Positions 25,105 through 33,708 are shown, counted from the first letter of the stretch. The stretch is DNA of 41,188 bases from an uncultured bacterium (GCA_903928495.1 CAIYQZ010000054.1:1-41188); one strand, 5' to 3'. The notes: generated from the sequence alone by a model not told the origin. Translations and numbers: made by a program.

Positions 25105-25130
25105 AAACGCCCTTGCGCAAGTGCGTTTGA
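25105..25130 (+). terminator. Possible terminator hairpin after ffh
   Basis: AAACGC (25105-25110) pairs with GCGTTT (25123-25128), extended inward by CTT/AAG with one mismatch. It starts immediately after the ffh stop. Only a short T run follows, so its strength is doubtful. Confidence 0.4.
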
Positions 25131-25177
25131 CCGAAGTCAACGCCAACAGCCGTGGGGCATGACCATACTGCGCCCAC

Positions 25178-25831
25178 ATGATCACCCTCCTTGAAACCGT
25201 TGTGGCCGCCGTCATGGTGTTGGCCGCCCTCTGGCTGCGCCCCTGGCGCATGTTGGGTGGAGCTTTGCTGAGCCCTTTTCTGGCGGGGCTGGTGCTGTTG
25301 CCCTGGTTCTGGATGTTGCCCCAGATGTTGCCCCGCTCACTGTTGGCCGGGGGTATTTCGGTGCAACTGTCCGGCGCCTGCCTGATGACGCTGTTGCTGG
25401 GTTGGCCCTTGGCGGTGGTCCTGTTGTCCGGAGTGGCGGCTGTGGTCTGGCTGGTGGGGACTCTCGAGCCGGAGGTCTGGCTCTCGCAGTGGGTTTGGAT
25501 CGGGTTGGTGCCCGCGACCCTCACCCTGGCCTTGGGTGCAGTGTTGCGCCGCTGGTTGCCTGCGCAGGTGTTTGTCTACATCCTGGGGCGAGGCTTTCTG
25601 GGCACGGCGCTGTGCATTTTTCTGGCGGGCGTGCTGTACGAACTGTTGTACCACCTTGTGGGCGGTGTCGGGGTGGAGCAGGCGCTGGTGGCCCGCTGGC
25701 TGATGGCCTGGGGCGACGCGTTCCTGACCGGCATGCTGGTGGCCATTTTTGTGGCGTTCAAGCCCGAGTGGCTGGCGACTTGGTCTGATCAGCGCTACCT
25801 GGTGCCCCCGCCACCCCCGCCCGGCCCTTGA
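25178..25831 (+). CDS. CbiM-like integral membrane protein (COG3235 type)
   Basis: Inner-membrane protein of 217 residues with about six hydrophobic segments, no signal peptide and a Pro-rich end (VPPPPPPGP). The C-terminal WGDAFLTGMLVAIFVAFKP followed by DQRYL resembles the stand-alone CbiM-like proteins of COG3235, distant relatives of the substrate-capture subunit of cobalt/nickel ECF transporters. No ATPase, CbiQ or cobalamin gene lies nearby, and the N-terminus does not show the metal-binding Met-His-Ile of true CbiM, so metal transport is not supported. The stop touches the stop of the convergent methyltransferase gene (TGATCA), leaving no room for a terminator. Confidence 0.65.
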   Translation: MITLLETVVAAVMVLAALWLRPWRMLGGALLSPFLAGLVLLPWFWMLPQMLPRSLLAGGISVQLSGACLMTLLLGWPLAVVLLSGVAAVVWLVGTLEPEVWLSQWVWIGLVPATLTLALGAVLRRWLPAQVFVYILGRGFLGTALCIFLAGVLYELLYHLVGGVGVEQALVARWLMAWGDAFLTGMLVAIFVAFKPEWLATWSDQRYLVPPPPPPGP

Positions 25832-26551
25832 TCAGCCGCGTTTTTGCAGCAGTCGCACGTGCATCGGTCGCGTGAAGCGTGCACTCCCGTCGGGTGCTGC
25901 ATGCCGGGCATAGGCCGCGCGCACAGCTTGCAGCACGGCATCGTCCACCCGGTGGTCAGCAAAGGTGGGATAGAGCATGCGTTGCTCGAAGTCGGCACAA
26001 CTGGCATAGCGCGCAGGCATGTCGAAATGCTGCTCTTGCAAGGCTTTCCACGGGCTGTCGTGGCGGTCGAGCGCCTCGTCCAATGCCAGTTGGGCCGCCA
26101 TGCGAACCATGCCCTCGTCGTTGAACAGTTTCACGATGCTGTTGAGGGCGCCGTCGTACACCGGCTCTGATACATAGAACCAGCCACCGGGTTTGAGCAC
26201 ACGGGCCACTTCGTCCAGTGCCTGTCCCATGCCATGCAGGGGGATGTGGTGCAAGCTTTTGAGCATCAGCGCCAGATCGAACAGTCCATCGGGGTAGGGC
26301 ACGGCCGTTGCGCTGGCTTGTCTGAAGGTCAGGCCGCCCATGGGGCTGGCCAGGTTCTTGGTGTGCTGGCGTTCGTCCACTTCCAGCCCCACCACGCTGC
26401 GGGCCAGGCCGAGTTCCAGCATCTCGCGGACCAGCCGTGCGTTGCCGCAACCCAGTTCAATCACGGCCATGCCTGACCCGTGTTTGGCCATGTGTTGCAG
26501 TGGCAGGAGGGCTGCCAGGACATCCAGTTCGTTGGAGACCAGATCGCTCAC
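25832..26551 (-). CDS. Class I SAM-dependent methyltransferase
   Basis: Soluble methyltransferase of 239 residues. Motif I is [16 protein letters not shown] with the SAM glycine loop, followed by acidic VVGLEVDE. Motif [15 protein letters not shown] and motif [16 protein letters not shown] complete the Methyltransf_11-type core. The substrate cannot be inferred; the C-terminal half is unlike the rRNA or ubiquinone enzymes I know. The start overlaps the miaB stop by 4 nt (ATGA), so it is translated from the miaB message, and a tRNA- or translation-linked role is possible but unproven. Confidence 0.87.
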   Translation of the reverse strand: MSDLVSNELDVLAALLPLQHMAKHGSGMAVIELGCGNARLVREMLELGLARSVVGLEVDERQHTKNLASPMGGLTFRQASATAVPYPDGLFDLALMLKSLHHIPLHGMGQALDEVARVLKPGGWFYVSEPVYDGALNSIVKLFNDEGMVRMAAQLALDEALDRHDSPWKALQEQHFDMPARYASCADFEQRMLYPTFADHRVDDAVLQAVRAAYARHAAPDGSARFTRPMHVRLLQKRG

Positions 26552-27900
26552 GCTGTCACCTCGCTTTGTTTCACGGCTACCGCGCCACGCAGCGAGTGTG
26601 GCCGCGCTTCGGTGATGGTCACGTCAATCAACTGCCCCACCAGACGTGAGGCGTGGGGCCCCGCAGGGAAGTTGACGATCCGGTTGCACTCTGTCCGGCC
26701 CATCAGCTCGTCGGCGTTTTTGCGCGATGGACCTTCCACCAGGATGCGCTGCACTGTGCCTTCCATAGCGAGGCTGATGCGAGACACGTTGGGTTCGATG
26801 GTGGCCTGCAGGTGCTGCAGGCGCTTCAGCTTGACAGCATGGGGTGTGTCGTCAGCGAGGTTGGCCGCAGGGGTCCCAGGGCGCGGGCTGAAGATGAAGC
26901 TGAAGCTGGCGTCAAAGCCCACGTCGTCGATGAGTTTCATCATCCTGGCAAAGTCGTCTTCGGTTTCACCGGGAAAGCCGACGATGAAGTCGGAGCTGAG
27001 CGACAGGTTGGGCCGCACCGCCCGCAGTTTGCGGATGGTGCTTTTGTATTCCAGCGACGTGTACCCACGTTTCATTGCCATCAGGATTTTGTCGCTGCCA
27101 TGCTGTACTGGCAGGTGCAGGTGGCTGACGAGTTTGGGGATCTTGCCGTACGCGTCGATCAGGCGCTGGGTGAACTCGTTGGGGTGGCTGGTGGTGTAGC
27201 GGATGCGCTCAATGCCGGGGATGTCGGCCACGTATTCCAGCAGCAGGGCGAAGTCGGCAATCTCATCCGTCTCACCCATGGTGCCCCGGTAAGCGTTCAC
27301 GTTCTGGCCCAGAAGGTTGACCTCTTTCACGCCCTGTGCGGCCAAACCTGCCACCTCGACCAGCACGTCTTCAAACGGGCGGCTGACTTCCTCGCCCCGC
27401 GTGTAGGGCACCACGCAGTAGCTACAGTACTTGGAGCAACCTTCCATGATGGACACGAAGGCTGACGCGCCGTCGACCCTTGCCGGAGGCAAGTGGTCGA
27501 ATTTTTCAATTTCAGGAAAGCTGATGTCCACTTGCGGGCGAGACAGGCGCTCGCGTGCCTTCAGCATCTCGGGCAGGCGGTGCAGCGTCTGCGGGCCAAA
27601 CACCACGTCCACGTAGGGTGCCCGTTCGATGATGGCCGCTCCTTCCTGGCTGGCCACGCAGCCACCCACGCCGATCAGCACGCCTTTCTTCTTCAAGTGC
27701 TTGACGCGCCCCAGGTCGGAAAACACTTTTTCCTGCGCTTTTTCGCGCACCGAGCAGGTGTTGAACAAAATCAGGTCGGCCTCTTCCACGTCCTGCGTGG
27801 GTTCATAGCCCTGGGCTGCGCCCAGCACGTCGGCCATCTTGTCCGAGTCGTACTCGTTCATCTGGCAGCCGAAGGTTTTGATGAAGACTTTTTTGCTCAT
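26548..27900 (-). CDS. miaB: tRNA-2-methylthio-N6-dimethylallyladenosine synthase
   Basis: Radical-SAM methylthiotransferase that turns i6A37 of tRNA into ms2i6A37. It has 450 residues and the three expected domains. The N-terminal UPF0004 domain has Cys in [21 protein letters not shown] and GVGGCVAS. The radical SAM core has CSKYCSYC (about 155-162) followed by [11 protein letters not shown]-terminal TRAM domain begins near [13 protein letters not shown]. Both iron-sulfur cysteine sets are complete. The next gene overlaps by 4 nt. Upstream, a dispersed repeat copy (E) fills most of the 60-nt gap to the next gene. Confidence 0.97.
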   Translation of the reverse strand: MSKKVFIKTFGCQMNEYDSDKMADVLGAAQGYEPTQDVEEADLILFNTCSVREKAQEKVFSDLGRVKHLKKKGVLIGVGGCVASQEGAAIIERAPYVDVVFGPQTLHRLPEMLKARERLSRPQVDISFPEIEKFDHLPPARVDGASAFVSIMEGCSKYCSYCVVPYTRGEEVSRPFEDVLVEVAGLAAQGVKEVNLLGQNVNAYRGTMGETDEIADFALLLEYVADIPGIERIRYTTSHPNEFTQRLIDAYGKIPKLVSHLHLPVQHGSDKILMAMKRGYTSLEYKSTIRKLRAVRPNLSLSSDFIVGFPGETEDDFARMMKLIDDVGFDASFSFIFSPRPGTPAANLADDTPHAVKLKRLQHLQATIEPNVSRISLAMEGTVQRILVEGPSRKNADELMGRTECNRIVNFPAGPHASRLVGQLIDVTITEARPHSLRGAVAVKQSEVTA

Positions 27901-27914
27901 GGCTGTGTCGTTTT

Positions 27915-27968
27915 TAATAGCTCAAACACCAATGCTGGAAAGCGCTGAATGCTGTTTTATTTACTTTT
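27915..27968 (+). repeat. Dispersed repeat copy E, upstream of miaB
   Basis: Reads AATAGCTCAAACACCAATGC, then TGGAAAGCGCTGAATGCTGTTTTATT. It fills the gap between miaB and the small exported protein gene. Its right end contains the stop codon (27961-27963) of that gene, on the opposite strand. Confidence 0.7.
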
Positions 27969-28371
27969 CAGCCGACGATGTGGCAGGGTCTGACACGATG
28001 TTGCTTGTCGCCATGCCCTCTGACCCCGGGCGACGATCGGCGGCCTCGGCCGCATTCAACAGCCAGATCTCGTGCGCCTGGCCCAGGCTGTCGCGGGTGT
28101 AATTCACCACGAAGCCTTGGCCGACCAGTCCACCCGACACCACCAGTGCGTTTGCTGGGGTGCGGATGCGTGAACCCGGCGCCAGGCGGGTGAGCTTGCC
28201 GTTGAGCGTGACTTCGTGTGCGTTCACGACCACCATGTGGGCACGCATGGCATGGGCCGGGAAGGGGCGTTTGGGCTGCGACTGTGCAGTCACACCTTGT
28301 GCAACGGTCACCAGCAGGGTGCCCAATGCCAGTGCACGGACAGGTAGCAACAACAAGAGCCAGCGTTTCAT
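27961..28371 (-). CDS. Small exported protein of unknown function
   Basis: A 136-residue protein with a signal peptide (MKRWLLLLLPVRALALG, probable cleavage near VTAQS). The mature part is about 110 residues with no cysteines. Recognisable pieces are MVVVNAHEVTLNGKLTRLAPGSRIRTPANALV and VVNYTRDSLGQAHEIWLLN, a pattern I associate with small periplasmic proteins of Burkholderiales, but I cannot name the family. The ATG at 28371 begins the signal peptide; longer in-frame starts run through the terminator and tRNA region. The stop codon lies in the dispersed repeat at 27915-27968. It is downstream of the tRNA-Met terminator on the same strand, so it probably has its own promoter. Confidence 0.7.
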   Translation of the reverse strand: MKRWLLLLLPVRALALGTLLVTVAQGVTAQSQPKRPFPAHAMRAHMVVVNAHEVTLNGKLTRLAPGSRIRTPANALVVSGGLVGQGFVVNYTRDSLGQAHEIWLLNAAEAADRRPGSEGMATSNIVSDPATSSAEK

Positions 28372-28411
28372 GGTGTATGTCCAGAGGCTGAATGACTGAC
28401 AGAGAAAAAAC

Positions 28412-28443
28412 AAAACCCCGCTGCGGCACACAAACGGGGTTTT
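28412..28443 (-). terminator. Terminator after tRNA-Met (stem works on both strands)
   Basis: Perfect 9-bp stem AAAACCCCG / CGGGGTTTT (28412-28420 with 28435-28443). On the minus strand it ends in TTTTGTTTTTT, ten bases after the tRNA 3' end. On the plus strand it is also followed by a T-rich run. Confidence 0.85.
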
Positions 28444-28452
28444 GGGTTTTTT

Positions 28453-28529
28453 TGGTGGTGGTACCGGGACTTGAACCTGGGACATCAGCATTATGAATGC
28501 TGCGCTCTAACCAACTGAGCTATACCACC
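28453..28529 (-). tRNA. tRNA-Met (anticodon CAU), elongator type
   Basis: Read on the minus strand, a 77-nt cloverleaf. The acceptor stem GGTGGTA pairs with TACCACC, the D arm is AGCTCAGTTGGTTAGAGC, and the anticodon stem CAGCA/TGCTG has loop TTCATAA (anticodon CAT). The T arm CAGGTTCAAGTC follows, with encoded CCA after discriminator A. The closest relative I recall is elongator tRNA-Met. tRNA-Ile2 also has a CAU gene anticodon (modified by TilS) and cannot be fully excluded. A likely promoter and a terminator flank it. Confidence 0.95.
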
Positions 28530-28539
28530 GAAGCCCAGC

Positions 28540-28567
28540 ATTATAGCCAGATTTATTTGTGCGTGAA
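28540..28567 (-). promoter_or_regulatory. Likely promoter of tRNA-Met
   Basis: On the minus strand, TATAAT at 28545-28540 (perfect -10) is preceded 16 bases upstream by TTCACG (4 of 6 matches to TTGACA). Transcription would start a few bases before the tRNA 5' end at 28529. The -35 region lies in the last codons of the enoyl-CoA hydratase gene. Confidence 0.6.
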
Positions 28568-29329
28568 CGCGGCCTTACGCTTGTTCACGAAGGCGTCCAT
28601 GCCTTCTTTCTGGTCGTCGGTGGCGAACAGCGCATGGAACAGGCGGCGCTCGAACATCACGCCGTCGGCCAGTCCGCCTTCAAAAGCGCGGTTCACGCAC
28701 TCTTTGGCCGCCATCACGCTGGGCAGGGAGTATTCGCAAATCATCAGGGCCGCGCCCAGGGCTTCGTCCATCAGCTTGTCCAGCGGCACCACGCGGCTGA
28801 CCAGCCCTGCGCGCTCGGCTTCGGTGGCGTCCATCATGCGACCGGTCAGGGCCATGTCCATGGCCTTGGCTTTGCCCACGGCGCGGGGCAGGCGCTGGGT
28901 GCCGCCCGCGCCGGGGATGATGCCCAGCTTGATTTCGGGCTGGCCGAACTTGGCATTGTCGGCGGCAATGATGAAGTCGCACATCATGGCCAGTTCGCAG
29001 CCGCCGCCCAGCGCAAAGCCGCTGACGGCGGCAATGACCGGTTTGCGCACGCTGCGGATGGTTTCCCAGTTGCGCGTGATGTAGTCGCCGGTGTACACGT
29101 CGGCAAATGTGTACTTGGCCATGGCGCCGATGTCGGCCCCGGCGGCAAACGCCTTTTCACTGCCGGTGACGATCATGCAGCCAATGTCGGCATCGTCGTC
29201 AAAACCTTTCAGCGCCTGGCCCAGCTCGTTCATGAGCTGGTCGTTCAGGGCGTTGAGCTGTTTGGGCCGGTTGAGGGTGACGATGCCCACGCGGCCTTCG
29301 GTGCGGGTGGTGATGAGTTCGAACGACAT
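28553..29329 (-). CDS. Enoyl-CoA hydratase
   Basis: Crotonase-fold enzyme of 258 residues that hydrates 2-enoyl-CoA to 3-hydroxyacyl-CoA. The oxyanion hole is AAGADIGAM with [16 protein letters not shown]. Both catalytic glutamates are present, in GGGCELA and [16 protein letters not shown]. The C-terminus [10 protein letters not shown] is typical of short-chain enoyl-CoA hydratases of the PaaF/FadB1/EchA8 kind. The substrate could be a fatty-acid, branched-chain or phenylacetate intermediate; no pathway genes are adjacent. A near-palindrome with two ACGT units lies 15 nt upstream of the start. GGAG (CAGGAGACC on the minus strand) serves as ribosome site. Confidence 0.95.
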   Translation of the reverse strand: MSFELITTRTEGRVGIVTLNRPKQLNALNDQLMNELGQALKGFDDDADIGCMIVTGSEKAFAAGADIGAMAKYTFADVYTGDYITRNWETIRSVRKPVIAAVSGFALGGGCELAMMCDFIIAADNAKFGQPEIKLGIIPGAGGTQRLPRAVGKAKAMDMALTGRMMDATEAERAGLVSRVVPLDKLMDEALGAALMICEYSLPSVMAAKECVNRAFEGGLADGVMFERRLFHALFATDDQKEGMDAFVNKRKAAFTHK

Positions 29330-29344
29330 GGCTGCGGTCTCCTG

Positions 29345-29360
29345 TTTGACGTTACGTAAA
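29345..29360. promoter_or_regulatory. Candidate operator upstream of enoyl-CoA hydratase
   Basis: TTTGACGTTACGTAAA is an imperfect palindrome with two ACGT units, 15 nt before the hydratase start. It resembles the ACGT-rich sites of MerR-type LiuR regulators of branched-chain and fatty-acid catabolism as I remember them, but the spacing differs by about one base, so the assignment is tentative. Confidence 0.4.
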
Positions 29361-29399
29361 GCGCCGAGCAGTCTAAACCAGTCGGCGCAGCCTGGGCGC

Positions 29400-30641
29400 T
29401 CAAGGGCTCTGGGCGACCGAACTCAGCGTCAGATCCAGCCAGGTTTCCTCGTTCAGGGTGAGCTTGATGCGTGCTGGCAGGTGTTGCAGTGCGGGCGCAA
29501 ACCACATTTCCACGTTCACCTTGCCTCTGGGGTTGGCCAGTGGGCGGGGTTTCAGATGGAATGCCACCAGATTCCCCACAGGCGTTGCCAGCGTTTCCTG
29601 GGCCACCACGTCGTACGTCCAGTCGTCCACGCCACCGGGGCGCCCAAGGGTGACTCGCACTGCTTCTCCCACGGCAAGGCGGCGGCGAGCGGTGGCGAAG
29701 TCTTGGGCCAGCTGCACAAACTGGCTCGCCGCATCTTGCAGCTGTTGTGGGCGTGGCAGGCTGCTGCCGTCGTCTAGTTGCAACAACTGGTCGCCAAAAC
29801 GCGCGCCGCGCTTTTTGCCCCGGCGTTCTTCTTCGTAGGCCTCGGGCCACAGGTGGGTGGGGGTGATGCGGCCCTGGCTGGTCATGCGCATGTTCAGCAG
29901 CAGGGCCACGCTCACATCCACCTGGGCCTGGTAACGCTCAGCCGAGCGCTGCCACTGCACCCGGGCATCGCCCGAAAACTCACCGCGAAAGTAGCCCTGC
30001 AGCTTGTAGCTCAGCCGTGTGCTGGCTGGCCAGGTGGCCAGCCACGCCTGATTGTCTGGCGCTGCAGTGATAGCTGACTTATCAATATCATCAAACGGCA
30101 GAGGCACTTTTGGCTCTGAATTTCGGTTGGCTGTGGGTTGCTCGGCTGGTTGAGGTGGAATGGCAGCCTGGGGCTCGGCAGGGGCGGCTGGCGCGGGGTC
30201 GGTCGCTGGCGGGCGGGTGGGTTCCGGTGGCGTTGCCGATTCAGCCGCCGACGTGAGCGATGGTTGTGGAGGGGGGGGCGTCGGGGCCGGGCGTGGTACA
30301 GCCCGGTTCGGTGGGCGGCGGGCGTCGGTGGCGGAGGGGGTGTGTGCACTGGCCGCAGTGGAAGCCAGGGTGCGCGCCTGAACCACCTGGCCAACGGTGG
30401 AGGTCGGGGGCGGTACGGCACCGTTGGCACCTGCAGGGTCTGGGGTCGGCAGGGTGCCCGGAGCCAGCGCTCGGTTGAATTCAGGCTCTGCCATCAGGGC
30501 GAGAGCAGCGGGGCCCGTGCCCTGCTGGGCCAGCCACGTCAGGCCCAGCAGGTGGGCCAGCAACACAGCCACGGCCAACACCGTCAGCTGCCGGACCATG
30601 TGTGGTGCCGCAGCTGGGGTTGGCGCTGGGGTGTCGGGCAT
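29400..30641 (-). CDS. DUF3108 protein with TonB-like N-terminal anchor and Pro-rich spacer
   Basis: A 413-residue envelope protein. One N-terminal membrane helix ([19 protein letters not shown], about 15-35) is followed by about 130 residues rich in Pro, Ala and Thr, laid out like the periplasm-spanning part of TonB. A globular DUF3108 domain is at about 200-410 ([19 protein letters not shown], then [12 protein letters not shown] and [17 protein letters not shown]). DUF3108 domains are lipocalin-like beta folds of unknown function. Residues about 174-192 are encoded by the antisense strand of a dispersed repeat copy (F), at the border of spacer and domain. The ATG at 30641 overlaps the M61 peptidase stop (TGATG); MAHPPGVM 21 nt upstream is an alternative start. 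Confidence 0.82.
   Translation of the reverse strand: MPDTPAPTPAAAPHMVRQLTVLAVAVLLAHLLGLTWLAQQGTGPAALALMAEPEFNRALAPGTLPTPDPAGANGAVPPPTSTVGQVVQARTLASTAASAHTPSATDARRPPNRAVPRPAPTPPPPQPSLTSAAESATPPEPTRPPATDPAPAAPAEPQAAIPPQPAEQPTANRNSEPKVPLPFDDIDKSAITAAPDNQAWLATWPASTRLSYKLQGYFRGEFSGDARVQWQRSAERYQAQVDVSVALLLNMRMTSQGRITPTHLWPEAYEEERRGKKRGARFGDQLLQLDDGSSLPRPQQLQDAASQFVQLAQDFATARRRLAVGEAVRVTLGRPGGVDDWTYDVVAQETLATPVGNLVAFHLKPRPLANPRGKVNVEMWFAPALQHLPARIKLTLNEETWLDLTLSSVAQSP
30068..30121 (+). repeat. Dispersed repeat copy F, inside the DUF3108 gene (antisense)
   Basis: On the plus strand it reads GATAGCTGACTTATCAATAT, then CATCAAACGGCAGAGGCACTTTTGG. It has the same core order as copies A-C. The host gene is on the opposite strand and stays open through it. 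Confidence 0.65.
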
Positions 30642-32419
30642 CACCCCTGGCGGGTGGGCCATGTCGGGGTGGCGCCGGGGGTGAACTTCACCACTGTTTG
30701 GCCGGGTGTGGTGTCGCCCGTCTGGGGCCAGGCCAGGGGCAGGCGCAGCACCCGCCTGTCGCGGCTGACCAGGGCGTGGAGGTGGGTGCGTTGGCCCAGA
30801 ACGGGGCCAATGTCGTCCAGTTTGTTGATGCGCCACACCTCGCTTGGGGCGCATTCGACCGCCAGCCATTCGTCACCGGCAGCCATGCCGGCCTGTTCGG
30901 CTGGTCCCCCGCGCAGCACGTTTTTGACGGTGATGCCACCTGCCTCGGTCACCCGCAGACCCAGGCGCTGTGCCAGGGGGGCTGGCTCGGTGTCCACCAA
31001 CACGCCGTGGGTTTTCAGCAACTCCAACACCGGCAGCTCGGAGGTGCGGTGCACCCAGGCGTCGAGTTCGGCGTCCAGCGGCCTGCCTGCCAGTTGGGTC
31101 AACACCGCACGCAGGTCGGCCTCGGTCATGGGGCCGCCCTGGCAGCGGTGCCACAGGGCGCGCAGGGCATGGTCCAGGCTGGTGTTGTGCTGGCGCAGGG
31201 TCAGGTCCAGGCACAGGGCAACCAGCGCGCCTTTGGTGTAGTAGCTGACGGTGGCGTTGGGCGTGTTTTCCTGGATGCGGTAGTAGCGCGTCCAGGCGTC
31301 AAAGCTGGCTTGTGCCACGGTTTGCACCAGTCGACCGGGGGTTTGGGCGACCTGATTGGTGGTTTTGGCCAGCAGTTGCAGATACGTGGTGGTGTCGATC
31401 AGCCCGGCGCGGTGCAGCAGCAGGTCGTCGTAATAGCTGGTGAAACCTTCAAAGAACCACAGCAGCTCGGTGTGGTTTTCGCGGTCTAGGTCATAAGTGG
31501 CAAATTCCGCCGGGCGCAGGCGCTTCACGTTCCAGGTGTGGAAATACTCGTGGCTGATGAGTCCCAGCAAACCGGTGTAGCCGTCGGTGGCTTTCAGTGC
31601 TGCGGCTGTGTGGGTGCGCGGCAGGTCATTGCGGGGGCAAATGAGGGCGGTGGAGTTGTGGTGCTCCAGCCCGCCGTAGCCGTCGTGTGTGGCTGCCAGC
31701 ATGAACAGGTAGCGGCTGAATGGGGGGTGTTCGCCTACTTCGACAGGTCCGTGCCAGAAGTCCATTTCAGCTTCGCAAATGCGCCGGGTGTCGGCCACCA
31801 GTCGCTCGCCGTCCAGCCAGGGGCCTGCGCCGCTGACCACGAAGCGGTGTGGCACCCCCCGCACATCGAATGTGGCGCTCCAGAACGCACCCATCTCCAC
31901 CGGGGTGTCGATCAGCACGGTGTAGTTTGGGGCTGCGTAGGTGCCAAAGCCTGTGTCGTCTACCTGCACCGGGTCGAGGGAGGTGGCCAGGTGCCAATCC
32001 GGGTGCAGGGCAGGCGCATCCACTTGCAGGCGGTGGGGTCGTTCTTCCTGGCCCACCACACGCAGGCACAGACTGGTGCCGTTGAAAAAGCCGCGCGCAT
32101 CATCCAGGTAAGCAGTGCGCACCGAGGCGTCAAACGCGTACACCTCGCAGCGCACCGTCACGGGTTGGCCCGGTTGGTGGCCGTTGAGTTGCCAGCGGTG
32201 CTTGTCCAGCTGCGTCAGCGCCACGGGCGTGCCGTTTTGCTGTGCCGACAGGTGTTGCATGTGCTGCGAGAACTCGCGCACCAAATAGCTGCCGGGTATC
32301 CACACTGGCAAGGCCAGCACCTGGGCCACGGCCGGTTCTGGCACGGTCAGGGTGACTTCGAACAGGTGGGCGTGGGCGTTGAGCACCGCCACACGGTAGT
32401 GAATGCCGGGTGTGTTCAT
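30641..32419 (-). CDS. M61-family glycyl aminopeptidase-like protease with PDZ domain
   Basis: Zinc metallopeptidase-like protein of 592 residues. The N-terminal beta domain has LPVWIPGSYLVREFSQHM, characteristic of M61. The zinc helix HEYFHTWNVKRLRP is at about residues 291-304 (two His plus the catalytic Glu), with ENHTELLWFFEGFTSYYDDL supplying the downstream Glu ligand. A PDZ domain lies near the C-terminus (GLRVTEAGGITVKNVLRGGP, then AGMAAGDEWLAVE). No signal peptide is visible, so it is probably cytoplasmic. The start at MNTPGIHYRV overlaps the upstream DUF3429 stop by 4 nt, and its own stop overlaps the DUF3108 start, so the three genes are translationally coupled. Confidence 0.92.
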   Translation of the reverse strand: MNTPGIHYRVAVLNAHAHLFEVTLTVPEPAVAQVLALPVWIPGSYLVREFSQHMQHLSAQQNGTPVALTQLDKHRWQLNGHQPGQPVTVRCEVYAFDASVRTAYLDDARGFFNGTSLCLRVVGQEERPHRLQVDAPALHPDWHLATSLDPVQVDDTGFGTYAAPNYTVLIDTPVEMGAFWSATFDVRGVPHRFVVSGAGPWLDGERLVADTRRICEAEMDFWHGPVEVGEHPPFSRYLFMLAATHDGYGGLEHHNSTALICPRNDLPRTHTAAALKATDGYTGLLGLISHEYFHTWNVKRLRPAEFATYDLDRENHTELLWFFEGFTSYYDDLLLHRAGLIDTTTYLQLLAKTTNQVAQTPGRLVQTVAQASFDAWTRYYRIQENTPNATVSYYTKGALVALCLDLTLRQHNTSLDHALRALWHRCQGGPMTEADLRAVLTQLAGRPLDAELDAWVHRTSELPVLELLKTHGVLVDTEPAPLAQRLGLRVTEAGGITVKNVLRGGPAEQAGMAAGDEWLAVECAPSEVWRINKLDDIGPVLGQRTHLHALVSRDRRVLRLPLAWPQTGDTTPGQTVVKFTPGATPTWPTRQG

Positions 32420-32922
32420 ACCGCGCCTGCGCCCACAAAACAAGACAGCGCAGCCACGGATGAGAGCTGGAAGCGCAGGGTGAGCCAGTGGCCCAGGCCC
32501 GAATCGGGGTAGGTGCGGCGGTCCACCAGGTAACACACCACCAGCAACAGGCCCAGCCAGGGCAGGGCGGCATATGCGGGCATCAGCACGCCGGGCCATG
32601 CCAGCAGCGAGGGCACCACACCCCACAGCAGGTGGAGCTTGGCGGCACGGTCGGCCAGCGGCGGGATGTCAGGCACACCTGCCTGTCGCACCCACACCAG
32701 GCCCCAGTGGATGCCTCCCAGAAACGACACGATCAGCGCCGCGTAGGCCACCAGGGTGAGGGCAACGTAGGGCAGGGCCTCTTCGGTCACCACCCACAGC
32801 AGCAGGGCAAACACCACAAAGGGCACCAGCCCGGCCTGGCCCAGGCGGCGGGCCAGGGTGTGCACGGGCACTTGGTGCAAGCGGTCAGTGGGTGAGGGAG
32901 GGGTGGGCGTTGGCACATTCAT
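32416..32922 (-). CDS. DUF3429 membrane protein
   Basis: Inner-membrane protein of 168 residues with about five hydrophobic segments (for example LVPFVVFALLLWVV and LPYVALTLVAYAALIVSFLG). GGIHWGLVW between the second and third segments is the recognisable DUF3429 hallmark, as is the short charged DRRTYPD loop. The function of the family is unknown; fusions and neighbourhoods in other bacteria link it loosely to membrane physiology. The ATG at 32922 (MNVPTPTPP) is chosen over an upstream in-frame start at 32955. The stop overlaps the M61 peptidase start by 4 nt. Confidence 0.85.
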   Translation of the reverse strand: MNVPTPTPPSPTDRLHQVPVHTLARRLGQAGLVPFVVFALLLWVVTEEALPYVALTLVAYAALIVSFLGGIHWGLVWVRQAGVPDIPPLADRAAKLHLLWGVVPSLLAWPGVLMPAYAALPWLGLLLVVCYLVDRRTYPDSGLGHWLTLRFQLSSVAALSCFVGAGAV

Positions 32923-32973
32923 GCCGCCATTGTCACCAAACCGGCAAGCCCCCATGGGGCGGGTGTGCTGGGT

Positions 32974-33708
32974 TTATTTGGCTTCGGCCAGCATTTTTTC
33001 GAGTTTGTCGCCCGGAATGGCACCGGGTACACGGGTGCCGTCGACAAAGAAGAGCGTGGGCGTGCCGGTGATGCGGTTCTTTTTGCCGAAATCGACGTTG
33101 CGCTCCACGGCGGCGGTGTCGCAGGTGGCTTTGGGTGGCTCAATGTCTTTCACCATCCAGTTGGTGAAGGTCTTGGCCTTGTCTTTGGCGCACCAGATGG
33201 CGTTGGACTTGTCAGCCGAATCTTTGCTGAGGATGGGGTACAGGAACACGTGCACGGTCACGTTGTCGATTTTGGCCAGCTCGCGTTCGAACTTCTTGCA
33301 GTAGCCGCAATTCGGGTCTTCAAACACCGCCAGCTTGCGCTTTCCGTTGCCTTTGACGATGGTGAACGCGTCCTTGAATGGCAGCTGGTCAAACGGTATC
33401 GCAGTGAGTTTTTCCACACGCTCTTCGGTCAGGTTGGTCTTGGCCTTCGTGTCGATCAGCATGCCCTGAATGAGGTAGTTGCCCTCGGCATCGGTGTACA
33501 GAATGTCTGCGCCGTTCACCCGCACCTCGTACAGCCCTGGCATGGGCGTTTTGCTCACTTCATCGATTTTGGGCAAGTTGGGCAGGCGCTCAGCCAGGTT
33601 CTTGCGAATGGCGGCCTCCTGTGCCGACGCACCGCCGTGCATGGCCAGGCCCAAGGTGACAGTGGCCAGGGCAACGGCCAGGCAACGGGGAGAGAAACGT
33701 GCGTTCAT
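32974..33708 (-). CDS. dsbC: Periplasmic thiol:disulfide interchange protein, DsbC-like
   Basis: Disulfide isomerase/reductase of the DsbC/DsbG group, 244 residues with a signal peptide (CLAVALATVTLGLAM, cleavage after ASA). The N-terminal dimerisation domain (KIDEVSKTPMPGLYEVRV) leads to a thioredoxin fold with active site DPNCGYCKKFE (Cys near 132 and 135) and the cis-Pro loop GTPTLFFVDG. A second cysteine pair (IWCAKD and ATCDTA) matches the structural disulfide of DsbC. It would be kept reduced by DsbD, which is not in this window. The ATG at 33708 begins the signal peptide; an in-frame start 93 nt upstream would bury it. Confidence 0.93.
   Translation of the reverse strand: MNARFSPRCLAVALATVTLGLAMHGGASAQEAAIRKNLAERLPNLPKIDEVSKTPMPGLYEVRVNGADILYTDAEGNYLIQGMLIDTKAKTNLTEERVEKLTAIPFDQLPFKDAFTIVKGNGKRKLAVFEDPNCGYCKKFERELAKIDNVTVHVFLYPILSKDSADKSNAIWCAKDKAKTFTNWMVKDIEPPKATCDTAAVERNVDFGKKNRITGTPTLFFVDGTRVPGAIPGDKLEKMLAEAK

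Noticed and set aside
28453-28529. tRNA-Ile2 (CAU) instead of tRNA-Met
   Set aside because: The acceptor and D-arm sequences fit elongator Met better, but the anticodon alone cannot decide. I kept Met and stated the alternative.
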